DNA from: Nymphaea colorata
Lineage: Eukaryota > Streptophyta > Magnoliopsida > Nymphaeales > Nymphaeaceae
DNA: 64,000 nt
Assembly (NCBI RefSeq): GCF_008831285.2
Contig: NW_022204507.1
Coordinates: forward strand, 6,530,174 to 6,594,173
Reading direction: 5' to 3'
A program made the position numbers and the translations under genes. The notes below the pieces were generated by a model that saw only the letters and a list, made by a program, of their open reading frames with translations, ran no database searches and was not told the DNA's origin. Below are positions 13,155 to 23,140 of the stretch, piece after piece. Within the stretch, counting starts at the first letter, position 1. Each line of letters starts with the position of its first letter.

Positions 13155-13299
13155 CTGTTAACTCCACCACCTGAGCTTCTTTGTTATGCATGGTTGCGGT
13201 GAACAAGTTTTGATCCCTGTTCAATATTTGTGGTCCTAAAATCCCTTCGAGCCAGCGCCTGTCTATCCAACCACAGAGGTTGTGTTGTGTTTTTTGCAT
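13155..13299 (-). pseudogene. Exon-like piece of unrecognised gene (copy A, exon 1)
   Basis: The minus-strand open stretch ends in GAGTTAACAG with GTATAATC beyond 13155, a plausible donor in phase 1. Readable peptide includes LGPQILNRDQN and VVELTG. The copy C counterpart (38499 to about 38615) reads LWLKRQQLARRILG, then LNRDHNNGQAVELTG, so A differs by an insertion and substitutions in the middle. The upstream acceptor is not clear in either copy. Splicing to the piece ending at 12860 keeps the frame in A. The product is unknown, and no other exon of this gene is certain in this segment. Confidence 0.4.
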
Positions 13300-15030
13300 G
13301 TATATATATATATATATATATAGCTAACAGTAAACTGCTTTGCACGTTTAGTGCATGAAGTCAATACCACAAAAACTGTGGGCACTTTCATGTCAAGGGG
13401 CTTATGCCTCCAAAGTTTGACATTGTCAAGGAGGTCACCTATGAACAGAAATAAGCATGGCCATACCTCAATATAAATATATATATATATATATATGATT
13501 GTTATTTGTGGTATATAAAATTGTCATTTCCATCATCCTAGTTAATATATATGCAATTCTTTCTCAATAGCTATAGCGTACCTTGTCAGGCCAAAGACTT
13601 ATAAAGCGGCAACTCTCTAGTTTGATTCTCATGAGCATTATGCCCTCATGCCTTATGTAGTGAGGTGCAATACGTAAAGTTGTAGGGTACACCCTTGTTA
13701 TCGCTGGTATGGACACAGCTTAAGACCTTAGTTTGAGAGAATGGTGAAGGGGCCTTGAACTTCTTTTCCTGATGTAAATTTTCCTCACCTGAAAATATGC
13801 ATATTATATATATATATATATATATATATAGAATATCGTTGTTTGAATCGCCCTGCTCAAGCATGCCAAATCAATTTTTGTGACCAACAAGTTTGCCGCC
13901 TATTAGTTAATGTTGGTTTTTAGTTTAAATAATATTATTTTAAAGGTTATTTGGTTTTATTTCATATCCTTATTCATTTATACTATTCTTTTTTTATCGC
14001 TTTGGACCTCGAAATATGAACACTTAATTAATTTCGTTGCAGAGACACGTAACGAACGGGTATGCTGATGTGCTTGCAGTACTGGCTAAATTCTTATGAA
14101 TCTTCATGCCAGCCTAACGCCTCCAAAAAAAAAAAAAGTCATGGAGACGTACCATTTGGTAGCATAATTTCTAAATAATTACACGAAGAGCAGATTGGGG
14201 GCACGAATATGACAAAATTAATGTCAAAATATATTAAAGTTAAAAGTTCATTTTGATTGGTCAATGAAAAGAAGTACAGCTATTATAAAATATAAGATTG
14301 GATTCAATCCGCCAAGAATGATGTAATTTAGTTCACGAATATTCATCAAACCCAGGCCTTAGTTGGGTCTTTTACCTGGAAAACAAAAGATCATAATTGT
14401 GTAGGCATTTTCTTTCTACGCCATGGTTAATATTTTTCAAACCCATGCCTTAGTTGGATTCAATCTGCCAAGAGCAAGCATTTTTGTTTTCTCATCACAT
14501 GTCAACCAATCCACATCATATCTCAAAATCCTTCTAGTTACATGCGGCACTAGCGCTTAGTTTATTTTACCCACACGTCGAGTTCAGGTGATCTAACGTT
14601 TTAATATTGTAATATGTTTCGGGGCCCATATCCACACGATAGATATCATGGTATGCCAACTACAATAATAATCTCTACCTTGGCAGTGTTTCATATTGGA
14701 AACTAATTAAGCACCAAATGACTTGTTCTGTGCTTGTTGCTCCCAAGTGGGGTGAACAATATCAACAACTAAGAATCCAGAGATTATGAGTTTAAACATG
14801 AAGTTAATCATTTGACTGGGAATGTCACGAATATGAAGCTAAGTAGCATATTTTGGAAGTGATAGTCTGAATCAGTTTGGATTATTGCACATTCCTGCAA
14901 AAATTAAGGCTTTTGGAAAAATCCATAATCGCAGACATGTTCAGAGGCTGGAAACCTTGTTTCTAGTGCATGCACATTTTTTTTAAAGCATAAACAAATA
15001 ATCTATCCAAAAGTCAAAGATTATTACACA
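13300..15030. other. Non-coding part of copy A and flank, with AT microsatellites
   Basis: (AT)n tracts at 13300-13322, 13478-13497 and 13803-13830 recur at matching places in copy C. A YIYIYI frame at 13646 is microsatellite translation. Sequence at 14520-14965 is shared with copy B at about 33060-33400. No further gene seen. Confidence 0.6.
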
Positions 15031-15039
15031 TTTTGTAAT

Positions 15040-15260
15040 TGTTGGCAGAATCTATCAAGCTTATAATGGTTCAAGGGTACATGTTACATCCCAGCTGGAA
15101 ACTACAATCTTTCTAACTGTATATTTATCATCTATACTCTGTCATAACGTTATTTAATGGACACAACAAATAACTAGATATATCATTACGCATTCTATGC
15201 CACCAGATAAAAATGTGGAACATTGAACAATATCCTTGAGCATGTAAAGACACAACGAAC
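15040..15260 (+). repeat. Direct repeat flanking the copia/PPR block, copy 1
   Basis: The string order TTTTGTAATTG, TGGCAG, ATTTAT, CTATACTCTGTCAT, ACACAACA and GATATATCATTACGCAT recurs in the same order and orientation at 17685-17900. The two copies are diverged and bracket the copia and PPR relics. Confidence 0.65.
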
Positions 15261-15860
15261 TTTGAAAAATTCAGATAGTTTCAAAAGATTTATAATGAAA
15301 TTTGAGCTGCACTTGTTTGTAGAAAATTTGGACTTCGAATGATTTTAATTCCTCTAGATCCAAAAAAGTTCTAATCCCTTTATCTAAATCATGAATTTCA
15401 TCAAGCAACACACTTAATAGTAGACTACTATTATTCATAAAGTGCTTACACAGTAACACAATACATAAATGGACTTACTGAGGTTCACTTGCTAAGCATG
15501 TTACCAACGAGCATCCCACCTTCGTTTGATGCACACACTAAGTCAACCACTTCACTAGTTCACAAAGTGAGCACACGAGCACCTTCACATTCACTTTCAC
15601 TCAGTTGAGACTCAATCGATACCACAATGAGCAGCACCTCTCTTTGTAGTGAGAAGATGTCGGTGGTGGAAAATTCCACCAGCTTCTTAAAACATCTCAT
15701 TTATTAGATCATAAGTGGCACCCAAAATGGGTACACCGACAAAGCAAGAAAAGAACATGAGTTCTCTCGACTCTTCAAAAGAGTCGGTGATGAACCACTA
15801 TAATTTCCCACTCATTACTGCCTTTTTACTTATAACACCTACAACTCTTCTCAACTTGGT
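15261..15860. other. Sequence just downstream of the minus-strand copia relic
   Basis: No gene seen. On the minus strand this lies 3' of the RNase H remnant, so a 3' LTR would be expected here, but no LTR pair could be recognised. Confidence 0.35.
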
Positions 15861-16880
15861 GAATATCTGCACTGGCTGTCCCTTCAGCACCCTGATCTTC
15901 TAAAGCAATTTATAACAACTATATCTCTCCTCTGAACATCTTTTCTGTGGTAAAGTGACATTGCACTTCATCCAAGCAAAGAAGATAGGATTTTCTCAAG
16001 TCTAATATTACCTTTAGTTTCTGAGTAGAGCCCCACTCACATCTTCTTTAATGTCTTCCAGTAATTGCATCACATTTTTGTACTGCTTGAGATGCTGCTA
16101 TATTATATACTGTGTTTTTGTTGTAGATAGTGAAATTGTTGGTTGTCTTTCACTATACCGTGAAATTGTCTCACTTCCAAGACTGAACGTCTCTTTAGTA
16201 GTCTATCTACAAGCCAACAAATCTCAAGCATCATCTGCATCACAATGACCGATGACTTGACAAGCTGATCCGCTTTTGTAGAGTAAATAGCTAGTAGTTT
16301 CTTTAGCATACTTTAATATTGTTCTCACTGCTTCTAAATGTAGCTCCCTTGGGGTTTTCATGAATCTACTCACAATACAAACTATATATGCAATGTTTGG
16401 TCTTGACAAGGTTAAGTATATTAAGTTTCTAACCTGTTGCTGGTACATAGTGATGTCTTCTAGCTTTTCTTCATCAATTCCGGCATAGTACTCATCTCAA
16501 TTAGTTTTGAGATAGGTTTGGAATAGAACATATCATACTTACAAAGTAAGTTATTGACATAATTCATTTTGACTTAAAAATAGTTCTTTAGATTGGTAAT
16601 CAATTTTAAATCCAAGGAAATGTCTGAACTCTCCCCCAGCTCTTTCATTTCAAATCTCAATGTGAGATGTTCATAAATGAGATTAATGTCTTCCTTACCA
16701 TCTTCATTAATAATTAAGTCATCAACATAAATTAACATCATATTAATCTTTGTATTTTTTGTCTGGATGAGAGACTGAAATATGCTAAAGTCACCAAGAT
16801 GCATGTGCAGACACTTAATCTCCTCACCTTTCACCCACTATTCTTAATAACGTTTCCAAAATCCGCTCTTATACTTCATC
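15861..16880 (-). pseudogene. Ty1/copia pol relic (RT and RNase H)
   Basis: Read on the minus strand. Near 16740-16705 is LIYVDDLIIN, the RT active-site box (YVDD intact), followed by FEMKELGE. Near 16420-16384 is LIYLTLSRPNIAY, then SRFMKTPRELHLEAV, the standard copia connection between RT and RNase H. A degraded DDRRSTSG-like block follows, and an IFTK remnant of the ADIFTKPL motif lies near 15860. Several stops and frameshifts separate the blocks. Gag, protease and integrase are absent, so this is a 5'-truncated or rearranged fragment. It directly adjoins the PPR fragment on the same strand. Confidence 0.85.
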
Positions 16881-16943
16881 TTTAAGCCAAGTGGGAAAAA
16901 CCCCCATATCCTTTTCATATGGAAATTTTCTAAGCTGGAATTT

Positions 16944-17358
16944 TCAAATAAATGGTTTTGTCCCCATGTCTTCAGCTGTCTCCACGTGCCATAACTTCTT
17001 CAAAGCTCTCCCACAAAGAAATTCTTGAACACCACTATCCAAACCAACTAAGCTACCTCTTGGTATCTTCTCCACCGTAGAAATCTTCATATCCTTTCTT
17101 ACTTTGTAAACGTCCTCCCACAACATAGAATCAGCATATATGTTACAGCACGTCACATAAATTGCACCAACAACACTTTCTGTTTCTTGAATATATTTCA
17201 CAACTTCCTCAGCTATCTTAAACTGTCCATAAATTTTACATGAGTTTAACAATGAGAGCAACACAGAGGCACTAGGCTTCATGGGCATCTTTTGCACCAT
17301 TTTTTGTGCTCCTTGTACAAATCCTGCTCATCCCAGAAGGTCGACGCACTCATACTCC
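16944..17358 (-). pseudogene. PPR protein fragment (E-domain end)
   Basis: Minus-strand reading gives VDLLG-stop-AGFVQGAQKMVQKMPMKP, then LLNSCKIYGQFKIAEEVV and an IYADSMLWEDVYKVRKDMK block. This is the order seen at the C-terminal E/E+ region of PLS-class pentatricopeptide repeat proteins (LLGRAG, KMPIKP, LLGACRIHG, LSNIYA, W-D-V-A-K-V-R). Those proteins bind organellar RNA for editing or processing. The codon for Arg in LLGRAG is TGA here, so the frame is broken. The upstream PPR array and any DYW domain are missing: only about 135 codons of a protein normally over 500 residues. It is a gene relic, possibly moved with the adjacent copia fragment. Confidence 0.85.
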
Positions 17359-17684
17359 CCTACACATTCCTTTTTCCTCTGGAAGTGACACACACTCACC
17401 AAGCTCTAAACTATCACATACTTGTATTCTCTCTTTCCATAGTTGCTTTTGGGAAGAAATAATTTTTGCAAAAGAAAGGTGAAACGTGCTGATTTTGGAG
17501 CTAGTTGTACTCTTCAGTTCTTACATGGTCAGTTTTATTTTATTTTGGCGGTCAATATGTCCTTTGTATCCTCTATTCATTTGCTTTTAAGTTTAGCTAA
17601 CCAATGTTGTGCCAAACAGAAACACCTTGATGAAGTAATGTTTGGACTACAAGGTCACTTATCCTGAAGTTTGGATGGGTAAAA
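17359..17684. other. Unassigned sequence upstream of PPR fragment
   Basis: No further PPR motif was recognised beyond 17358. A 74-codon frame at 17443-17667 on the plus strand matches nothing I know. Confidence 0.4.
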
Positions 17685-17900
17685 TTTTTTTGTAATTGAT
17701 GGCAGGTTCAGTTACGTTTGCAATGGTCAAGCATATGTTTGTGCAACGCTAGCAGAATCCTTCAAGCTACATATTTATTCTCTATATATGCCCTATCATT
17801 GTTTATTGAACATAACAGATAAATAGATACATCATTGCATATTCTAAGCTACCAAATGAAAATGTTGAATACCAGATGACATCTTTGTGGACGTTAAATC
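17685..17900 (+). repeat. Direct repeat flanking the copia/PPR block, copy 2
   Basis: Partner of 15040-15260. It keeps the order TTTGTAATTG, TGGCAG, TATTTATTCTCTATA, CCTATCATT, AACATAACA and GATACATCATTGCAT. Confidence 0.65.
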
Positions 17901-18039
17901 ACAAGAAGGTTAGTTTACTTCACTTTGTCTCAAAAGATCAAATAATTCACACATCAAACCTTCATATACATGTCGGCCTAGAGCTTTATTCAACAAATCA
18001 CGCAAACAGGTCTTCATTCATCCTTGGAACCATAAAATT

Positions 18040-18110
18040 TAAATTTTCAAAAGCTCAAGGTGGGGCCATGGCCCCTGCCAGCCCTACTTGGCTACGCCTC
18101 TTGTCAGATA
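18040..18110. mobile_element. Orphan 3' end of hAT-like element
   Basis: The run AAGGTGGGGCCATGGCCCCTGC followed by GGCTACGCCTCTTG resembles the right end of the hAT family seen at 12375 and 23149 (GGCCATGGCC near the end, closing on CGCC). No left end or target duplication could be matched, so this is a truncated copy. Confidence 0.4.
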
Positions 18111-18928
18111 ACTAAGGCTTCTCCATGGTTCAAGCGTGACTATATGTTTTTGGCTTCATGATACCTCTCATCAGCCCTACAAGGTATATTTGGTCATTAA
18201 TATTCACTAAAAATCTTAGAGATTATATTATCTGATTATCTCAGAACGTGATACCATGTCTAAAAATCTTAAATACGTGGCTGTTTCTAAGGGAAATATA
18301 CAGTCATCTGCACATGTGAGGTGTTATGAGTCGATCTGACTATATGTTTTTGGTTAATGAAGAACATAGGATGCCAGAACACTAAAACTGTCATGGGACT
18401 GAACATTTGGACGGCCATAAGTTCAGCACCAGTGATCAAATTTCAGGTGAAACGTTGGGATGAATCTCACAAGTAAACATTTGTCCTGACCTCAATGGCC
18501 AAGGAAATTATTGGTTGGGCCTCTATGAGCAAAATCTAACAGTCAACTGGCAACTTGGAAGAATAGAAACCATGTCCTACACAGGTAAGTTATGCCTTTT
18601 GAAGTATATCATTTGCGACTGCAGTATCAACTTTTGGGCCTCAAGGAAGCCAACTTAGCTTTATTTTGAGTGTTAAAGATTTATCACAGGTTTATTAGAT
18701 TTTATAAGGAGAGTACCTTTAAAAGTATTCATTTCGTATTAGTAAACCATATTATAAAATGAAAAAAGAAAACATGCTCAAATTTTGCAATACTACTATT
18801 TTGCATTCCTCTTTTCCCTTTTATTTCTTGAAAATTACTAAAATATGCATGAATTTTCTCAATTCAGAGGCTACCATTTTCTCTTGATTTCAGATAAATA
18901 TTCTTACTTCAACATCAAAAGTTTAGAC

Positions 18929-18968
<40 letters not shown>

Positions 18969-19845
18969 CACTCATCCTTGCCATAATGGAATGCCCATAT
19001 TTTTTAATTTCATTTTGCCCTGAATACATGCTGCGACACCCTGTAGAAAATTTGGGCCTTGGATGTTCTTAAATTCCAACTCCCATATTCAAATTCAAAT
19101 AACCCATAACTTATGTGCAGAAAATCCCAAAGAGTCCCAATACCCCTCTTCGCACCCACCCCGTCCTCAGGGGCATCAAATGTGAATCAGCAAAAAATCT
19201 TTTAAATTGAGGTTTTGAGGAAAATTTTTAAGAGAAAGAGATCCGCCCGTCGGTAGGAGGTCCAACCATTCCTACCACCTTTACTAGGGGCAATTGAACC
19301 AAGGACTAAGGATCATTTGGATCATGTACGAGTTATTGATGCAAATCTCATATTCTTGTGCATTGAGGTTTTGGATTCAAGAATCAAAGTTCATCTTGAA
19401 TAAGTGACTTGCTTTTGAAAATAAATTCTCTGGAAAATGATTTGAAAAGTTATTTGAAGATTGGAGGGTTTTCAAATTGATTTTGAAAACTTTTGTTTTG
19501 TCATTTATCTTGAAATCCATGATTCTTGGAAGTGGTTTTAGTCGAGGATTTTGTAGATTGAAATTGAGTTCCTTGTTTTGAACTCAAGATGATTTTTTGT
19601 TTGAAATTATGATTGTCTTATGATCAATTTTTGAGAAAATCGTTAAGTTACCTTAACAAGAAAAATTGATTTTGAATTCTCCTTTGCCAAATCGGGTGAT
19701 TTGGTTTAAGATATTAGAAACTTGAGATTTAATTAGGTAGAGTTGTAAATGATGTTTTGGTCTGATCCTGAGCAACCAACTTAATTTTGTTATAACCAGA
19801 GTATCTATCCATAGAAGAGAACATAGCATGGCATATGGTACTGTC
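18111..19845. other. Intergenic sequence
   Basis: No gene recognised. An (AT)n(AC)n tract lies at 18932-18968. Sequence from about 19250 has the texture of a decayed LTR or untranslated retrotransposon leader but has no confirmed partner. Confidence 0.4.
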
Positions 19846-19849
19846 TACG

Positions 19850-20160
19850 AACAAGTCGATGTTTGGAAGTGGATAGTGGTTCCTTGGTGTGACTTTATAA
19901 ATCTCTCAAATCGATGCAGATTCGAATTTTACCATTTTTCTTTGGGACTACCATGATGTTTGCTAACCATTCAGGATAGCCATTTGTTTTTTATGAACAT
20001 AGCCTTTAGTAGGTCTTCTAGGTCTTCCTTAACTTGTCCCTCAAGACGAGGATCTAGTTTCCTCAACTTTTATTTAATTGGCTTGCATTTTGGTTTCATA
20101 GGCAATCGATGCTCAACTAATTTTGTATCAAGTACTGGCATGTCTTCATAAGTTTCATTG
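19850..20160 (-). pseudogene. Ty3/gypsy reverse transcriptase relic
   Basis: The minus strand reads YEDMPVLDTKLVEHRLPMKP, then after a stop KLRKLDPRLEGQVKEDLEDL, then after a frameshift EWLANIMVVPKKNGKIRICI. This is the N-terminal part of a Ty3/gypsy RT (the usual order is SYEDMPG, HxLP, KLRR, PEW-ANIVPVPKK-GK-R-C-D). It fades out near 19850, before the catalytic YxDD box. At least one stop and one frameshift make it non-functional. Confidence 0.85.
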
Positions 20161-20389
20161 TTGAAGAAAATGAGGCCCGTGGTGCAAGTCACCATAGAGT
20201 TTTTGTATTTGTCTGCGACACTCCTACATAGTGAAACAAGGTTGACATAATGGGAATATGTTTTACCAAATTCTTGTAGTTGGACGTATTGATGTCCATG
20301 CCTTTCTAGAAATGGCCAACTCTGTTTTTCTATGAGTTTAAGGATCAAGTTTAGAGCTTTGACTTGACCTTGATTAACAAGGAACTGAT

Positions 20390-20760
20390 TTTAAATTGGC
20401 TCTCTAGGGTCACCTTTTGGCTCTCGCAAACCCATAATGCTGGAAAATTCATCTAGGGTGATTGTCGTTTCACCTCATGGGAACCAGAATGTACTGGTCC
20501 TTGGGTTCTATCTTTCAGCAATTGCATGGATTAGACTATCGTTGATAGGTTGCATGGCAAGACTGACTGCTTCTTCGAGACCGCAATCCTCTAAGTGGAC
20601 TGAAAACATATATCGAAAAGTTGGGTACCATGAAAAATACCATTGAGGAAGGTAGACTCCACTTTGGATGATTCGAAGTCCAGATCGACCTTGACACAAC
20701 CTGAATAGGATGTGGTCATATGGGAAAATGCTTTATGAGTCCATCTGGACAATAGAAAGT
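20390..20760 (-). pseudogene. Plant mobile domain (PMD)-like relic
   Basis: The minus strand gives FSVHLEDCGLEEAVSLAM, then INDSLIHAIAER, and after a stop STFWFP-stop-GETTITLDEFSSIMGL. The pattern L-x-x-A-x-x-E-R-W, T-x-T-F-x-x-P, G-E-x-T-I-T-L-x-D, G-L is that of the aminotransferase-like plant mobile domain found in MAIN/MAIL proteins, in MULEs and in some Ty3 retrotransposons. It lies upstream of, and on the same strand as, the gypsy RT relic, so both may come from one PMD-bearing gypsy element. Two stops within about 20 codons show it is dead. The conserved Trp of ERW is replaced by Tyr after a stop. Confidence 0.6.
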
Positions 20761-20769
20761 ATTAAATGT

Positions 20770-22711
20770 TGACATAAATTGACCCAACAGAGACTCGAGA
20801 AGAGATTTAACATTAGGTTTAGACATGGGTTTGGAAACAAGGTAAAACATCACATCTCATGCATCAAACAAGCAATTAATGAAAATTTGATAATGCATTC
20901 CCTAAGACTCTTGCCTATATGCATTGTTTTGAAAGTTGGTCTTGGAACCTATAGAGAATAAATGAGTTCTTGATTTATCCAAAATTTAAGATGTGCATAT
21001 ATACCAAATCTATGGTACTGACATAGACTCCTCCAAGGGTTTTCTAGATTTGGGCTCTCTAGTTTTCCTTGTTCACCCATTGTTATACCGGGACTATTGT
21101 CCATTTTGGTACTAATGGGAGGACTTTTAGTCCAATTGAGTAGTCTAGTTCTAAGGCTATAACTTCGATTAATGTCATATAAATAGTCCAGCAACATGAT
21201 GACTGGGATATGACACAGGTGAGGATTTGTTTTTCAAAATTTATAAGAAGACATAAAATAGATGGCTCTATTGCATATATTCCTAAGCGATAGATTTGAA
21301 AATAAGAGAGCACACATGGGTTCCATACAACTCCTGAATTGAGGAGGGGTAGAATAAATTGAAATAAAAGGAGTTCATGGAATCTCCTCAATGTTTACTA
21401 AACACATTTTCGCCAAGATTATGAATGCATTGCATGTGTTTTTTTTGAAAGTTAAGTTAAGTCTACAAATTTTTGTAGCAACATGACTTGGTTACCGTTT
21501 TTAACTCAAGTTTGGATCACTTAATTTCTTGAGAAAGTGAATGTGGTGCGATTAGCTTTAAGTGATTATGAATGTGTGAAATGAGAAGGAAAACTATGTG
21601 AAACATGCATCCTTTACTCTCTCATAATATCTCAAAATTTATACCTTTGAAACATTCAAGCTTCACAATCTTATAATTTCTCAAAGTCCATTACACACTA
21701 TACAATCTACACTTAAAGATTGATTTTAATTAAAATGTAGGACTTTCTCTAAATGTGCTTATCATATTATTAAGCACATGAATTAGAGACACAGTCTATA
21801 AGCTTGAGACTTAACAAAAAAAAAAATCAAAATGATGAAAAATATACAAATGATGCCAAAATCAATTTTCAAAATAGATGGGAGACATGGATGACATCTA
21901 CTTTTGTCTTAAAATTGTGATAAAAATCAGATTTTATTCTGATTTAATTGCTTAAAATTAAAATATTGATTCTAAGAGTGTTTGACTCCTAGAAAATGAT
22001 GACAATCGATTCGACTCCATACGAACTAGACACCCAAGTCGTCAAAAAGTATGTGCCATATACTTTCATTCATGTTGTGGTTTGTCTACAAGTGAATTAA
22101 ACACCTAAATTGGCAAAAAGAATGTGAATCACCTAAATTGGCAAAAAGAATGTGCCATGTGCTTTCATTCATGTGATAAAGTTCTAAGAACCTTTCGTTT
22201 TTCCCAAAATCAAACTAAAGTCAAGATTATTGTGCTAAAAGATCCATTCATTTCTTGGATTATTAAAACATATTTGATATTGTTCTTTTGGGGATACAAA
22301 GAATAGGGTCTTAAGTATGATCTTAAATTATTCTTCAGATTTTATCAATCATATGTAAGTTTGAAAATTGATGAAATTTTAAAAGGCTTTTAGAAAGCAG
22401 ATTAGGTAGGACTAGAATTTTTTTTTTGTTGTTCTACAAGACATAGTCGCTTTGTGGCTGAAGGTTGTAAAGCTTGTAAACTTTGAAATTCTTAAATTAA
22501 CTCTTGCAAAGTATGATTTAATTTCAGCAACTTGCATACACTTCACCACGAGTTGCTGAAATTAAACAAATTTTAAGATGAAAGAAAAGTGATTTCATAG
22601 TTTTGCACTATGAAAATCAATAAAATGATCCCCTTTCTCAAAAACTAGTTTGGAAACATGTTCCAACCTGATTTTAAATGAGGAAAATGACTTTTAACAA
22701 GAGATTGCACG

Positions 22712-22769
<58 letters not shown>

Positions 22770-23140
22770 ATATCACTTACATCTTAAACTGAAATTTTAT
22801 CAAGGGACCGCATGATTCATGAATCATGATGATTCAAGGCTAGGTTCTTTTATATAGGATGATTGAAAACTAGTTTCTAATCTCCTCTACTACCCTTGAT
22901 CAATTAAATTGAATTGTATGAATCAAAACCACCTAAAATGAGAAGAAAAACAAGACAATGTTCAAGCAAATTCGTCCATAATTTTGCCATGCCTGGGTGG
23001 ATCACATTCATAAGAATGTATCCATCCTTAATAGACATTTTCATCATATATGTTGCGGCAAAATCACTCTCTCACCATGGGATTCTCTCATGTTAGGGAG
23101 CTCAAAATGGTTTTAAGCTTGTTGTTTTGAAAGAGACGTG
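20770..23140. other. AT-rich sequence upstream of the gypsy relic
   Basis: No gene recognised. A (TA)n tract with interruptions lies at 22711-22770. A short near-duplicate, CACCTAAATTGGCAAAAAGAATGTG, occurs twice in a row near 22105-22155. Confidence 0.45.
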
